Notes: generated from the sequence alone by a model not told the origin. DNA of 39,220 bases from Candidatus Nanoarchaeia archaeon (GCA_028279685.1 JANQNG010000003.1:1-39220); one strand, 5' to 3'; numbered from the stretch's first letter, positions 15,371 through 24,533 are shown. Made by a program: numbers and translations.

Positions 15371-17047
15371 ATGAGTTATGAACAAGATCTAAGAATATGG
15401 GCTTTAGAGAATGCTATCAAGTATAAAGGAAAAACTAATCCTAAAGCGCTAGTTGGAAAAGTTATTGGAGCTTATCCAGATAAGAAATCTAATATGAAAG
15501 AATTAATACAGGACCTGAACACTATAACAAATGAAATAAATTCATTGTCATTACAGGATCAAGAGAAAGAATACGCGACTTATGGCATCACAAAAGAAAA
15601 ACCTAAAGAAAAAACATTGAAAGAGTTACCGAATGTCTCCAGAGAAGTCCATATGCGATTAGCACCTAGTCCATCAGGACCATTACATATTGGACATGCG
15701 TATGTCTTAGCTTTAAATTATGAATACGTAAAAAAATATGGTGGTAAATTATTTGTCAGAATAGAAGACACTAATCCTGACAATATTTATGAACCTGCAT
15801 ACGAGCAAATTCCAGAGGACGCACATTGGTTGTGTGAAAATAACATTTCTGAAGTAATAATTCAGTCTGATAGAATGGAGGAATATTACTTGTATGGTAA
15901 GCAGTTGTTACATAAAGAAAAAATGTATGTCTGTTCTTGTAAGCCAGATGATTTCAAGCAAAGAATAACAAAATCAATTGCTTGTCCTTGCAGAGAATTA
16001 GGAAAAGATGAGCAGCTAAAACGCTGGCGAATGATGCATGACGGAACATACGCACAAGGAGAAGCTGTTTGTAGATTCAAATCAGATATCAAACATAAGA
16101 ATCCTGCTATGAGGGACTTTCCATTGTTCAGAATTAATGAATCTGAACACCCGCGGCAAGGAAAGAAATTCAGAGTATGGCCTTTGATGAATATGGGTGT
16201 AGCAGTAGATGATATGTTACTTGGGATGACACATTGCCTAAGAGGAAAAGATCATGCAGATAATGCTAAACGTCAAGCCATGATTCATGAAGTTTTAGGA
16301 TCTAAAACACCGGAGGCAATCTCTGTAGGTAGGATTAATTTCGCTGGAGGATTGCCAGTAAGTTGTTCGAAAACTAGACCTAGAATAGAAGCTGGAGAAT
16401 TTAACGGCTGGGATGATATTCGATTGCCTTTTTTACGAGCTTTGAAACGAAGAGGTATTCGACCAGAAGCGTTACGGAAATATGCAGTCGAGATCGGTGT
16501 TACAAAGAATGATAAGACTGTTGCGATGGATGATTATTTCAAGTCGATATATGCATTCAATCAGGATTTAATTGATGACTCCACGAAAAGATTATTCTTT
16601 GTAAATAATCCTGTGGAGATTTTAATTAAAGATGCTCCTTCGTTTGATACTGAGTTGGATTTTCACCCTGATCATATGAAAGGAGGAAGAAAGTTTAGTG
16701 TTAATGGAAAATTCTTCATAGCTAAGAAAGATTATGATGATATTATGAAAATGAAAGACGGAGAGCTTATTAGGTTAATGGACTGTCTTAACTTTGTGAG
16801 AAAAGGAGAGCAGCTTGAGTTTCATTCCAGAGAGTACGCGAAGTTCAAAGGAAAAGGCAAAAGAATAATACATTGGCTTCCAAAGGATGAATGTGTTGAT
16901 GCTTCTGTGTTACTGTTAGATGGGAATATGGTAAAAGGAAAAGCAGAAGCTAGGATTAATGATCTTGACGTTAACGATGTCATCCAGTTCGAAAGATTTG
17001 GTTTTGTACGATTAGATGAAAAAAATAATTTTTGGTTTACTCATTAA
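15371..17047 (+). CDS. gltX: Glutamyl-tRNA synthetase, archaeal type
   Basis: A 558-residue class I synthetase. It has an archaeal/eukaryotic N-terminal helical extension (1-90), then LAPSPSGPLHIGHA (HIGH motif near residue 105), LFVRIEDTNP, a Cys-rich insert (CSCKPDD...CPCRE), VDDMLLGMTHCLRGKDH, and SCSKTR in the KMSKS position followed by GWDDIRLPFLRALKRRGI. A beta-rich anticodon domain follows. It charges tRNA-Glu, and in archaea often also tRNA-Gln, with Glu followed by GatDE conversion. The divergent KMSKS is tolerated in this family. This is one of the strongest indicators that the host is archaeal. Confidence 0.96.
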   Translation: MSYEQDLRIWALENAIKYKGKTNPKALVGKVIGAYPDKKSNMKELIQDLNTITNEINSLSLQDQEKEYATYGITKEKPKEKTLKELPNVSREVHMRLAPSPSGPLHIGHAYVLALNYEYVKKYGGKLFVRIEDTNPDNIYEPAYEQIPEDAHWLCENNISEVIIQSDRMEEYYLYGKQLLHKEKMYVCSCKPDDFKQRITKSIACPCRELGKDEQLKRWRMMHDGTYAQGEAVCRFKSDIKHKNPAMRDFPLFRINESEHPRQGKKFRVWPLMNMGVAVDDMLLGMTHCLRGKDHADNAKRQAMIHEVLGSKTPEAISVGRINFAGGLPVSCSKTRPRIEAGEFNGWDDIRLPFLRALKRRGIRPEALRKYAVEIGVTKNDKTVAMDDYFKSIYAFNQDLIDDSTKRLFFVNNPVEILIKDAPSFDTELDFHPDHMKGGRKFSVNGKFFIAKKDYDDIMKMKDGELIRLMDCLNFVRKGEQLEFHSREYAKFKGKGKRIIHWLPKDECVDASVLLLDGNMVKGKAEARINDLDVNDVIQFERFGFVRLDEKNNFWFTH

Positions 17048-17054
17048 GCTCAAA

Positions 17055-18050
17055 ATGAAAGCAGAAGTATTTTTTGTAATCATTTCTATTTTTTTACTAG
17101 TTTTATCTGGTTGTTATACTGAAGAAATATCGCCAACAGATTCTGTTGGGGAAGCAGAGAAAGAACCACCAGAAGATGTTCCTCAGATAGAACAGTCTCA
17201 AGAGATCCAAAAAGATAGTTTTTCTTTTGTCGTGTACGGAGACTCACGGGGAAAAGGAGACTCACATGGACCTGAGCAAGAAAACTATGTAAGACACCAG
17301 CAAATAGCAGAGCTGATCAAAAAAAGAAATCCTGACTTCATCTTTCACACCGGAGATATTGTCGAATATGGTCCCAGGCCTGCAGAGTGGGAAATATTCA
17401 AAAACATTACTGAAGACATCTGCAGAACCAAAGACAGAAGCAAACCTTGCTGGGAATCGACATTCTATCTCGACTCAAATTATTTTCCCGCCATTGGCAA
17501 TCATGAAAAGATTCGTGATGGCTATGAAAATTATTTTTCCGTATTTCCTTTCCTGAAAAAAAATGATGAAGAAATTTGGACTTCACGATACTACTCCTTA
17601 ACCTACGGAAACACATATTTCATTATACTTGACAGTTCATTCCCTGAGAACATACGAGGGGAAAAAGGCAATCAATACAACTGGCTCGTAAGCGAACTAG
17701 AAAAAACGGAAACGTACGAACATATCTTTGTTTTTTTCCATCATCCTCCTTATGGCACAAGCGGTGAAGATCATCTCGATGTACAACAATATTGGGTTCC
17801 TTTATTCAAAGAACATAATGTCGATATTGTCTTCAATGGCCATCATCATCATTACGCAAGGCAAAATGTTGACGGAGTTCTTTATGTAACTACAGGAGGT
17901 GGAGGAGCATCACTCTATCCAGTAAATCCGACCCCTTATTTAGTATCCTCAGCAAAAGTATATCATTATGTTTATGTTACCATAGATGATACTATAGAAG
18001 TTTCAGTTTACGATATAAATAATAATCTAATCGAAGAGTTCTCTCTTTAA
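17055..18050 (+). CDS. Secreted lipoprotein metallophosphoesterase
   Basis: 331 residues. A signal with lipobox VLSGC (Cys20) and a 30-residue acidic/proline linker lead to a calcineurin-like phosphoesterase domain (about 55-300). Metal motifs occur in order: VYGDSRG, FHTGDIV, AIGNHE, VFFHHPP, FNGHHHHYAR. The layout resembles purple-acid-phosphatase-like enzymes acting outside the cell, perhaps on phosphate esters. A short C-terminal beta domain follows. I start at the second Met, after the gltX stop, because it gives a proper signal peptide; the longer frame overlaps gltX by 32 nt. Confidence 0.88.
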   Translation: MKAEVFFVIISIFLLVLSGCYTEEISPTDSVGEAEKEPPEDVPQIEQSQEIQKDSFSFVVYGDSRGKGDSHGPEQENYVRHQQIAELIKKRNPDFIFHTGDIVEYGPRPAEWEIFKNITEDICRTKDRSKPCWESTFYLDSNYFPAIGNHEKIRDGYENYFSVFPFLKKNDEEIWTSRYYSLTYGNTYFIILDSSFPENIRGEKGNQYNWLVSELEKTETYEHIFVFFHHPPYGTSGEDHLDVQQYWVPLFKEHNVDIVFNGHHHHYARQNVDGVLYVTTGGGGASLYPVNPTPYLVSSAKVYHYVYVTIDDTIEVSVYDINNNLIEEFSL

Positions 18051-18112
18051 AATAGTAAAGCAAAAGAAAGATTTATAAGATAGAGCTTTATTCACTATTT
18101 CGACTTGGAGAA

Positions 18113-18775
18113 ATGAAAATGGCATTTATTCCGTTTGATGAAAGAGTGAAAATAGAGCGTTGTGAAAGATGGGCGCCAAGAATGGAGAAATACGGAGCCA
18201 TATCGGGATTTGTTTTGACATTAGGAACTGAAGCAATATTTATAACACATAACGACAATAAAGCTAAAAAATTTGCGCAAAAAAACAAAACAGTACAAGA
18301 GTTCATAAAAGAGTCAGGGGAATTAGATATATTACAAAGACAAAATAATAATTTAGAAAAAGAAATAAAAGATGTGCATGAGTATTATCAGAACCTTGAA
18401 GATAAAGGAGTGCTTATCTCTTCTGAAATAAAAACACTCCCAGTATATCATAAGCAAACTCAATCAAACTTAACTTCCAGAATAGATTCATTAACAACCA
18501 TTGTTGAAATGAAAGCACAACATCCTCTGGTAGAACAATATAAACACATCCAAGCACCTTATGGATTTGGTGTTAATGGGAGCTGGATAGGATTAGGGAT
18601 AGCAGCTGGTCTTGTTTTAGCAGGAACGAAAATATCACAATTTCTTGCAAAGCGCTATATTTCAAAACCTCTTCTAAAAAAAGCAGAAAAAATCAGAGAA
18701 GAGTGGAAAGACTTTGAAAACAAAAGAGCAAGAACTAACGAACATTTCACTCCTTTTTTATATGAAAATAATTGA
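18113..18775 (+). CDS. Membrane protein with coiled coil, unknown
   Basis: 220 residues. A hydrophobic segment at about 27-45 (YGAISGFVLTLGTEAIFIT), a long charged coiled-coil region (about 50-150; LQRQNNNLEKEIKDVHEYYQNLE), a second membrane segment at about 157-180 (WIGLGIAAGLVLAG) and a basic helical tail. The architecture resembles a spacer or scaffold between two membrane anchors. TATA-like TTTATAAG at about 18070. No family recognised. Confidence 0.65.
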   Translation: MKMAFIPFDERVKIERCERWAPRMEKYGAISGFVLTLGTEAIFITHNDNKAKKFAQKNKTVQEFIKESGELDILQRQNNNLEKEIKDVHEYYQNLEDKGVLISSEIKTLPVYHKQTQSNLTSRIDSLTTIVEMKAQHPLVEQYKHIQAPYGFGVNGSWIGLGIAAGLVLAGTKISQFLAKRYISKPLLKKAEKIREEWKDFENKRARTNEHFTPFLYENN

Positions 18776-18862
18776 AATAAAAAAATTAGACTTTTGATGC
18801 TATCAAGATACCTTCATCAACAATCTTGAATGGTATGTATGCTCCTCACTTTCTTAAAAAAA

Positions 18863-20017
18863 TTAATACATCATAAATGCTCTATCCCCTATTGTTACTT
18901 GCTGTCCTTCATCGCCTACTGTATAAACTCTTTCTGCTCTTGCACTATCACTACTTTCCCATAAATCAACAGTAGCAACTAACTTTATTTCTTGGACATT
19001 TTCAAGTGGAGTCTCAAATGCAATAGGATGCACTTCGTTGAAATTGAATGTATTCTCAGGATACATATCAATATATCCTATTCTATGATGCTCTCCATCT
19101 CCTGTCATCGCATCAACACTTATCATAAGTTCCTCAATAGACACATCTGAATGTCCTGAAGCCATCATATAATACTGATCTCCACCTATCTCTCTAAGTA
19201 TTTTCAGATGAGTGAATGTTGGCAGTACAATATTTTCCTGTGTTAATGTTTCTTCGTATTCCCAGAACCCATAATCTAATCTTACATCGCATTCCACTTG
19301 CTCTAGAGCTACCTCTGAAAATCCCTTAACGGTTAATGATTCGACAACATCTGATCTGTCATCAGTGCCCGCATATATTCCTTTTGTATATGTAGAACCT
19401 AAAACATTCACATTTTCCTGATAACAATTAATCATTATTCTGTGTGAAATATTTGTGCTGATGTTTAGCAAGTAAGCTCTTATACTTTCCCCTACATCAT
19501 TGTCACCAGTGTCAAAATCTTGATATCTGGTAAATGATCTTTCAATGTCATATCCTGGATCTATCCATTCCTCTGTCAAGCATCTTCCAGAAGCGCAACC
19601 ATATTCACAATTGTATTGTGTTTCTTCAGCACCTAACGATACATTACAAAAATATTCAGTTAGCTCATAGTCATCTTCACAAGTATCGCTATAAATCACT
19701 GGTTCATCATCATCGTAATAAACTGTCGTATGAGACATAACAAACGGATTGTCTCCACCATCATGTTCTATACAATCAACTATTTCATCCAATTCATTAA
19801 AATGTGGATTTCCTATATCTATTGATTCTTCCTTTACTTCTTCAGGAACGCTCTTTACAGGACTAGCATACCCAACAGCTTTGCCAGGCATCAATTTAGC
19901 CTGGCCCACTATGTTATTTGCAGCAATATCTTTGTCGACCATTGACATCGAGAAGAACCCGACAATACCGACAAGAATAACAATAAGCATCATTGACATA
20001 CCAATATCCATCTTCAT
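18863..20017 (-). CDS. Secreted or anchored DPANN-type surface protein
   Basis: 384 residues. One N-terminal hydrophobic helix (7-26, pilin-like, no clear cleavage site) leads to a Cys-rich module (about 80-155; CIEHDGGDNPF, YSDTCEDDYELTEYFCN, YNCEYGCASGRC) of a kind common in secreted proteins of Woesearchaeota and Pacearchaeota. A beta-rich C-terminal domain with paired Cys follows. GAGGTGAG sits 5 nt before the ATG. The Cys pattern implies disulfide-stabilised extracellular folding. The exact role, pilin-like or adhesive, is unknown. Confidence 0.75.
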   Translation of the reverse strand: MKMDIGMSMMLIVILVGIVGFFSMSMVDKDIAANNIVGQAKLMPGKAVGYASPVKSVPEEVKEESIDIGNPHFNELDEIVDCIEHDGGDNPFVMSHTTVYYDDDEPVIYSDTCEDDYELTEYFCNVSLGAEETQYNCEYGCASGRCLTEEWIDPGYDIERSFTRYQDFDTGDNDVGESIRAYLLNISTNISHRIMINCYQENVNVLGSTYTKGIYAGTDDRSDVVESLTVKGFSEVALEQVECDVRLDYGFWEYEETLTQENIVLPTFTHLKILREIGGDQYYMMASGHSDVSIEELMISVDAMTGDGEHHRIGYIDMYPENTFNFNEVHPIAFETPLENVQEIKLVATVDLWESSDSARAERVYTVGDEGQQVTIGDRAFMMY

Positions 20018-20125
20018 TCGTACTCACCTCATAAAGGATGTTAAGTCCCTGATATATTGATTTATAAATATTCCCTTCATAGAGAATAGAACAGTTCAGT
20101 AAAATAAGATACACAATCCTATGTA

Positions 20126-20147
20126 TTTACCACAGAAAATGTTTAAA
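20126..20147. repeat. Segmental duplication element A, copy 1
   Basis: 22 bases identical to 20222-20243. Here they are non-coding, lying upstream of the start codon. Confidence 0.8.
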
Positions 20148-20171
20148 TAGTAACATTAATTCACATATGGC

Positions 20172-20744
20172 ATGGAATACCAACATCCTGATTTATGGGA
20201 AGAGCAAGAATCAGGTAGTGCTTTACCACAGAAAATGTTTAAAGACCAACATCCTGATTTATGGCAAGAGCAAGAATTAGGTAGTGCATTAGAAGGAATA
20301 GTCGTTGATTGGGATACGTTCTCTTCATCAGCATTGGCTGAAAGAGATGAACTCATTAACAATGGAATTGAAGAATGCAGAGATTTGCTTGGAAAACAAA
20401 AATCAAAAAATATGTACTATCTCTACGAAGGAAGTATTGAAGGATTCGAAGAATGCAGAACGCTAAGCACGCCTGAAGCATATGAAAACAGACTACGGGA
20501 ATTGCGTGAGGAAGAAATAAGAGAAATTAGTCTTTCTTCATTGAAAGGAGATGATGAAGAAACGCAGCGTTTACGAGAAGGAATGAAAATTTACGATCCT
20601 AATGAGAAAACTGACGATAAAAAATTATGGAAAATAAAAGGAAGACTATCACAAATAAACTATATTTATGAAAGACTAAAAGGATATATGGTCGCAGCTG
20701 CTATTCTAGAAAAACAAATTAAAGATGTTTCTAAATTGAATTAG
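20172..20744 (+). CDS. Hypothetical protein with N-terminal tandem repeat
   Basis: 190 acidic, helical residues. The N-terminus carries two copies of QHPDLWxEQExGSAL (residues 4-18 and 26-40) separated by PQKMFKD. The DNA shows that non-coding upstream sequence was copied into the frame. The remainder (45-190) is helical with charged segments and resembles no family I know. The start could be the ATG used here or, ancestrally, the ATG at 20234 inside the second copy. The repeat WEEQ/WQEQ unit may be a short linear binding motif. Confidence 0.7.
   Translation: MEYQHPDLWEEQESGSALPQKMFKDQHPDLWQEQELGSALEGIVVDWDTFSSSALAERDELINNGIEECRDLLGKQKSKNMYYLYEGSIEGFEECRTLSTPEAYENRLRELREEEIREISLSSLKGDDEETQRLREGMKIYDPNEKTDDKKLWKIKGRLSQINYIYERLKGYMVAAAILEKQIKDVSKLN
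20179..20221. repeat. Segmental duplication element B, copy 1
   Basis: 43 bases matching 20245-20287 with two mismatches, coding for QHPDLWEEQESGSA in copy 1. Confidence 0.85.
20222..20243. repeat. Segmental duplication element A, copy 2
   Basis: Identical to 20126-20147 but now inside the reading frame. Confidence 0.8.
20245..20287. repeat. Segmental duplication element B, copy 2
   Basis: Second copy of the 43-base unit. The spacer between A and B is 1 nt here and 31 nt in copy 1, so one copy gained or lost 30 nt. Confidence 0.85.
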
Positions 20745-20807
20745 TTCCATAGTTATGTTTTGTTTAAATATATACGAGAATCAGAAAAACAATTCACAGC
20801 ATTCTCT

Positions 20808-21827
20808 TTAAGTTTTTTTCTCTTTGTAAGCCGCTTTTATGCTTCTTAATAACAATAATGGTGCATATTTGAAAAAGTTCAAGTCTCGCAGCTTCTTTTT
20901 AGCATCATTATAAATTGGCATAAGCATATCTTTATCAAGTCCATGAAATAATCTGTTAAATTTTTCAGAATCCATTAAATCTAAGACGGCATTGCAGTGC
21001 TCTTCTGTTGTTTTCTTTCGTATGCTACCCACTGTACTTAACTTATTCAAATAGTATCTGCTTTTCAAATGGCATATAATAACTCCTCTAAGGCTTAATT
21101 TTGTTTTTTTAGCTATCTCTTTGCTCCTAATATAAGGTGCAGAAATTTCTATTATTTTTTCAGCGGTATTTCTGAAATTATTATTATCATCAATAATATA
21201 ATAACAACCTGCTAGTTGCATATAATATATGCATAAATTATATACATCGTTTTGGCTTTCTTTTTCTATTTCAATTGCTTTTGATGTTAATCTTATGGCT
21301 TCACTATAATTCTTTTGCAACATCTTCACTTCTCCAGCTACATAATACAATCTTTGCCCACCAACAACTTCAATTGATTCTTTGGCTAATCTATCTGCAT
21401 CTTCTAAATCATGCTGTATTCTTTCTCTTATTGCTTCCATATACGCTTTCTCAAGCATCGAATTAAGTGATGTGCGATAACCAACTTTTACATTAGAAGC
21501 GCTTATTCCTGTCGGTTCAATACCTAGTTCTTTTAGACTGTGTGATTGTTCGAAGTCGGATTCAATCAAACCATCAAATACTTTAATCGCAATCTTAAGA
21601 TCCCCTATGGCATCATCATACTGCTTATTAAAAAAATTAACTGCTCCACGACTATAATATGCTTGAGATTCTATCAAATCTTCTCCTTTGCCTTCACAAG
21701 AATTGATTATATCATTTAGTGCAAATCTAGCATTCTCCAGACGCGATGTTTTTTTGTGATAATCAGGTTCATTAATAGCAAGAACTATTTCGTCTTCTAC
21801 ATCATTAAGTAAATCAACTAAACTCAT
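20808..21827 (-). CDS. TPR-repeat protein
   Basis: 339 residues with tetratricopeptide-like helix pairs: ESQAYYSRGAVNFFNKQYDDAIGDLKIAI (about 53-82), GGQRLYYVAGEVKMLQKNYSEAIRLTSKAIEIEKE (about 155-190), and a third pair around 195-225. The C-terminal third is helical and basic. TPRs form protein-binding scaffolds. It lies 141 nt downstream of the receiver-domain gene on the same strand, so the two may act together in signalling (inference). Confidence 0.85.
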   Translation of the reverse strand: MSLVDLLNDVEDEIVLAINEPDYHKKTSRLENARFALNDIINSCEGKGEDLIESQAYYSRGAVNFFNKQYDDAIGDLKIAIKVFDGLIESDFEQSHSLKELGIEPTGISASNVKVGYRTSLNSMLEKAYMEAIRERIQHDLEDADRLAKESIEVVGGQRLYYVAGEVKMLQKNYSEAIRLTSKAIEIEKESQNDVYNLCIYYMQLAGCYYIIDDNNNFRNTAEKIIEISAPYIRSKEIAKKTKLSLRGVIICHLKSRYYLNKLSTVGSIRKKTTEEHCNAVLDLMDSEKFNRLFHGLDKDMLMPIYNDAKKKLRDLNFFKYAPLLLLRSIKAAYKEKKT

Positions 21828-21968
21828 AACAAAGCGAATTCAATGATTATATAAAAGATTTTTTATCATTCAAAAGAAATAAGAGCTTAAAAGGATTATT
21901 TTCTCATCCAGTATAAATTAATCGTCCTTCTTGGCTTAAGAAAGATAATTTCTCCTTGAATCTTTCTC

Positions 21969-22655
21969 TCATTTATGCTTTATATATTTGGGCGTGTTTC
22001 CCAATATATCAAGTCTTTTTTCAATAATTGCTTTATATTCCTCAAGAGTTTTTGCATTTGCTAATTCAGGATCCTTTTGTTGACACTTGTTTTTCCAGCT
22101 GAACGCTCCCATAATATGTTCATTTTCCTTAAGAAACAAAATAGGTTTTGGTTTTTTTGGTGAATTGGCTTCAATATTTTTATCTGGTTGTTCACTTGAA
22201 ATATATTCAAGATTAAGAAGAGCTACAATTTCCTTGGTGCCTGCAGCTTTATCTACAACTTTAATACCATATTTTGTTTCGAGTTCTTCTCTCTTATTTT
22301 GTATTCCATAACTACTAGTATTCAGTATTTTGGGAATATTTTCATACGCTTTCATAACTTCTTCTAATGATGTACCCGTATTCTGAATTAGTTTTATAAA
22401 GTAATCATCTCCTTTACCTGAAGCCAACACCTCAAATATATCCAAGCCACCAAATACAGAACGATTTTGAAACTTATTATCTAGAATAATACCGTCAAAC
22501 AATGTGCCAGTACTAACTGATTTCCCAAGTTCTGTTACAGCATTCTGACTATATTCGCAATAAGTTACTTCAACATCGTAATCAGATTTCAAATCAGATA
22601 TTATACGTTCGACTACGCTTGGAACATCATCCGCGATAAGCACCCTATATGTCAT
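21969..22655 (-). CDS. Orphan response-regulator receiver protein
   Basis: 228 residues. The N-terminal REC domain (1-150) has the acidic pair D9/D10 (LIADDVPS), phospho-acceptor D59 (GIILDNKF), a Thr after the fourth strand (IQNTGTS) and the conserved Lys in VVDKAAG. The helix before the Lys strand is unusually long. Residues 150-228 form a charged tail without a recognisable DNA-binding or enzymatic domain. No histidine kinase is nearby. It would signal by phosphorylation-dependent binding, possibly with the downstream TPR protein. Confidence 0.85.
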   Translation of the reverse strand: MTYRVLIADDVPSVVERIISDLKSDYDVEVTYCEYSQNAVTELGKSVSTGTLFDGIILDNKFQNRSVFGGLDIFEVLASGKGDDYFIKLIQNTGTSLEEVMKAYENIPKILNTSSYGIQNKREELETKYGIKVVDKAAGTKEIVALLNLEYISSEQPDKNIEANSPKKPKPILFLKENEHIMGAFSWKNKCQQKDPELANAKTLEEYKAIIEKRLDILGNTPKYIKHK

Positions 22656-22719
22656 GAAAAATGGTAATCAGGTTCTACTTATATTACTTCCGGAAGAAAA
22701 AAACTATAATCAAATAGTA

Positions 22720-22741
22720 TAAAAGAAAATGGGCTCAAGGG
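22720..22741 (-). repeat. tRNA-Lys 3'-end remnant, copy 1 (diverged)
   Basis: TATAAAAGAAAATGGGCTCAAGGG resembles the tRNA-Lys end (AATAAAATGGGCCCAAGGGG) in the same orientation. It is the left-most of three partial copies and may mark the outer att site of the island. Confidence 0.5.
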
Positions 22742-22786
22742 ATTCACGGAAATAAGTGTCCATAAATCTGGAAAAGCTCATTCTAT

Positions 22787-22978
22787 TCATAGAACATCTT
22801 CAACAGTCTCTGAAACAATCTTCTTAGGCATACCTTGAGCATTGAATTCTTTCCAGGACATTGATTGTTCTTGTTTTAGATCAACAGAAGCATAGGTAAC
22901 TTCAGTGACTTGACACTTATCTCGCCCATGAAAGAAATAACCTTCTTCGTCAAAGTTCATCCCAGCTATGTATTTCAT
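22787..22978 (-). CDS. Small hypothetical protein, 63 residues
   Basis: A soluble protein starting MKYIAGMNFDEEGYFF, with single Cys, His and Trp residues and an acidic end. It sits inside the tRNA-bounded island. No family recognised; length and composition are compatible with a real small gene. Confidence 0.5.
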   Translation of the reverse strand: MKYIAGMNFDEEGYFFHGRDKCQVTEVTYASVDLKQEQSMSWKEFNAQGMPKKIVSETVEDVL

Positions 22979-23004
22979 AATCCTATCAGCACGGTCAAGT
23001 CCTA

Positions 23005-23130
23005 TTAATTTCTATCTTCTTTCAAAAGAGGCATATTCGTGATGCCGATTATATAATCCTGAAACGGAGATGTAATTTCTAAATTAGCCAGTATTAAACA
23101 ATCTGAAGATAAATCCTTATCAAGAGTCAT
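23005..23130 (-). CDS. Very small hypothetical protein, 41 residues
   Basis: An open frame starting MTLDKDLSSDCLILANLEI and ending KEDRN. An A/T-rich TATA-like element (ATTTATTAAT near 23155) lies about 26 nt upstream of the ATG, suggesting a leaderless transcript. It fills most of an otherwise empty intergenic gap. Confidence is limited by size. Confidence 0.35.
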   Translation of the reverse strand: MTLDKDLSSDCLILANLEITSPFQDYIIGITNMPLLKEDRN

Positions 23131-23214
23131 TATTCAAAAGAAGTGATTGGCATTAATAAATGTTTTGATCCGTATTAGAAAAAATGATTACACAATAATG
23201 TAATTAAAGATAAG

Positions 23215-23224
23215 TTATATAAAT
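23215..23224 (+). promoter_or_regulatory. TATA box for the gene at 23246
   Basis: TTATATAAAT centred 27 nt before the ATG, giving a leaderless start. Confidence 0.5.
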
Positions 23225-23245
23225 ACTGGACGAAAACATTTGATT

Positions 23246-23752
23246 ATGTCGCAAAATAATATAATCGGAATGGAAGTTAGGCCAGACTATGCTAACATGC
23301 CAAGTACAATGTGGTATGAAACTTGGATAACTAGGGAACCTTTAGATGGCAGTAAATTTATATCTTTGAATGATCGATTATCACCTGATGACTTATCAAG
23401 ATTAATAGAAGAGAAGATTGGTAATGCTTCTTATATGGTTATTAATACAAAAGCTGCAAGTTATGAAGAAATAGATCGCATAAGAAAATTATATAGTGAA
23501 AGATTCTTTCCATTTGATACAAGTCCAGATAAAAAACATCCTTACTTCTTAGGTAAAGGGATAGCAGATGAAATACAATTAATTATTGCTGAACATTTAT
23601 TGGAAGAGTTTGGCAAAGAATTCAGAGTAATTCATCGAGAACCATCAGATACCAGAGAACATCAACTGAACAGAATAGGAATACAAAAAAACACTTGGTA
23701 TGACATCACAGAATATGTAAATATCTGTAAACAAGCTGCAGTTAAATATTAA
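23246..23752 (+). CDS. Hypothetical protein, 168 residues
   Basis: A soluble alpha/beta protein (MSQNNIIGMEVRPDYANMPS start) with several charged helices and the stretch PYFLGKGIADEIQLIIAEHLLEEFGKEFRVIHREPSD. No motif that I recognise. The ATG at 23246 fits the TATA spacing better than the TTG six bases earlier. It is one of the cargo genes of the tRNA-bounded island, lying between remnant copies 1 and 2. Confidence 0.65.
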   Translation: MSQNNIIGMEVRPDYANMPSTMWYETWITREPLDGSKFISLNDRLSPDDLSRLIEEKIGNASYMVINTKAASYEEIDRIRKLYSERFFPFDTSPDKKHPYFLGKGIADEIQLIIAEHLLEEFGKEFRVIHREPSDTREHQLNRIGIQKNTWYDITEYVNICKQAAVKY

Positions 23753-23826
23753 TGATGCATTTTTTCTTTAGTATGCCGATCATATGGCTATAATCTGATA
23801 TTAGGAACTTGCATGCAAAGAAAACA

Positions 23827-23846
23827 ATAAAGAAAAATGGGCCCAA
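23827..23846 (-). repeat. tRNA-Lys 3'-end remnant, copy 2
   Basis: ATAAAGAAAAATGGGCCCAA, identical over 20 nt to 24439-24458. The TGGGCCCAA part equals the 3' end of tRNA-Lys at 26370. Confidence 0.65.
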
Positions 23847-24395
23847 TCACAAAGATTGACCGTCTAAAAGTATACATCCTAACATGCCAACTAACATTAA
23901 TATTAACACTATTGCTAGAAAGATCTTCTTTATCCATTTAGCATTAATCTTTGAGAACACTTCCAGATAGATCCAAGCATAAGTCATCAATGCAAAAGGT
24001 ATCACGCCCGCAATAATACTTGTCTCCATGTTTTTAATTCCAAAAATGAAAAGAGGCATAACCCCTGCAAGCATGAAAAGTATTGGCAATACACTCCCAA
24101 AATCACCTATACCTCCTACAGCAAATAATCCTACTATAACAGGAAGTAGCAACATCAAAACTAAGAACACTAGTCCATACCAAATCCAATAAGGTATATT
24201 TTTGAATTTCTCAATATGAAAGTAACCAATAGCTGCTCCAATCAGGAAATACAATATCCAACCACCTGAAAAAACACCAATTAGCTTCCAAGTCAAACGC
24301 CCAGTTACATCACTAAATAAGTTCGAGAAAAAGAAAATCCAGAGAACTATGTAGGCTACTGCTCCAATAAATCCTCCAATCCACCACTTTTTCAT
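23847..24395 (-). CDS. Polytopic membrane protein, unknown
   Basis: 182 residues with five or six membrane helices (about 5-25, 40-60, 68-92, 100-117, 125-147 and 155-178), short loops, and a Cys near the end (GMLGCILLDGQ). No family recognised. It occupies alone the cassette between tRNA remnants 2 and 3; its stop adjoins remnant 2. Confidence 0.7.
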   Translation of the reverse strand: MKKWWIGGFIGAVAYIVLWIFFFSNLFSDVTGRLTWKLIGVFSGGWILYFLIGAAIGYFHIEKFKNIPYWIWYGLVFLVLMLLLPVIVGLFAVGGIGDFGSVLPILFMLAGVMPLFIFGIKNMETSIIAGVIPFALMTYAWIYLEVFSKINAKWIKKIFLAIVLILMLVGMLGCILLDGQSL

Positions 24396-24438
24396 GCTAT
24401 AATTCTAATTTTAATGATATAAATAGTTATTGGAGATG

Positions 24439-24458
24439 ATAAAGAAAAATGGGCCCAA
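24439..24458 (-). repeat. tRNA-Lys 3'-end remnant, copy 3
   Basis: Identical 20-mer to 23827-23846, followed by AGGGA, which continues the tRNA match with one shift. Confidence 0.65.
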
Positions 24459-24533
24459 AGGGACAATCAACGCTCAAAAAAGTTCTCTATATGAACCAAT
24501 AACTATTTAATATATCATAACTTTAGCTATTAT

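Noticed and set aside
22979-23245. Structured non-coding RNA in the 270-nt gap
   Set aside because: Apart from a possible 41-codon frame and two TATA-like boxes, I see no strong stems or GC-rich island as expected for a structured RNA in AT-rich DNA.
23827-24458. Repeated GGGCCC plus T-run as transcription terminators
   Set aside because: GGGCCC has no loop to form a hairpin, and no minus-strand gene ends just before copy 3. Similarity to the tRNA-Lys end explains the repeats better.
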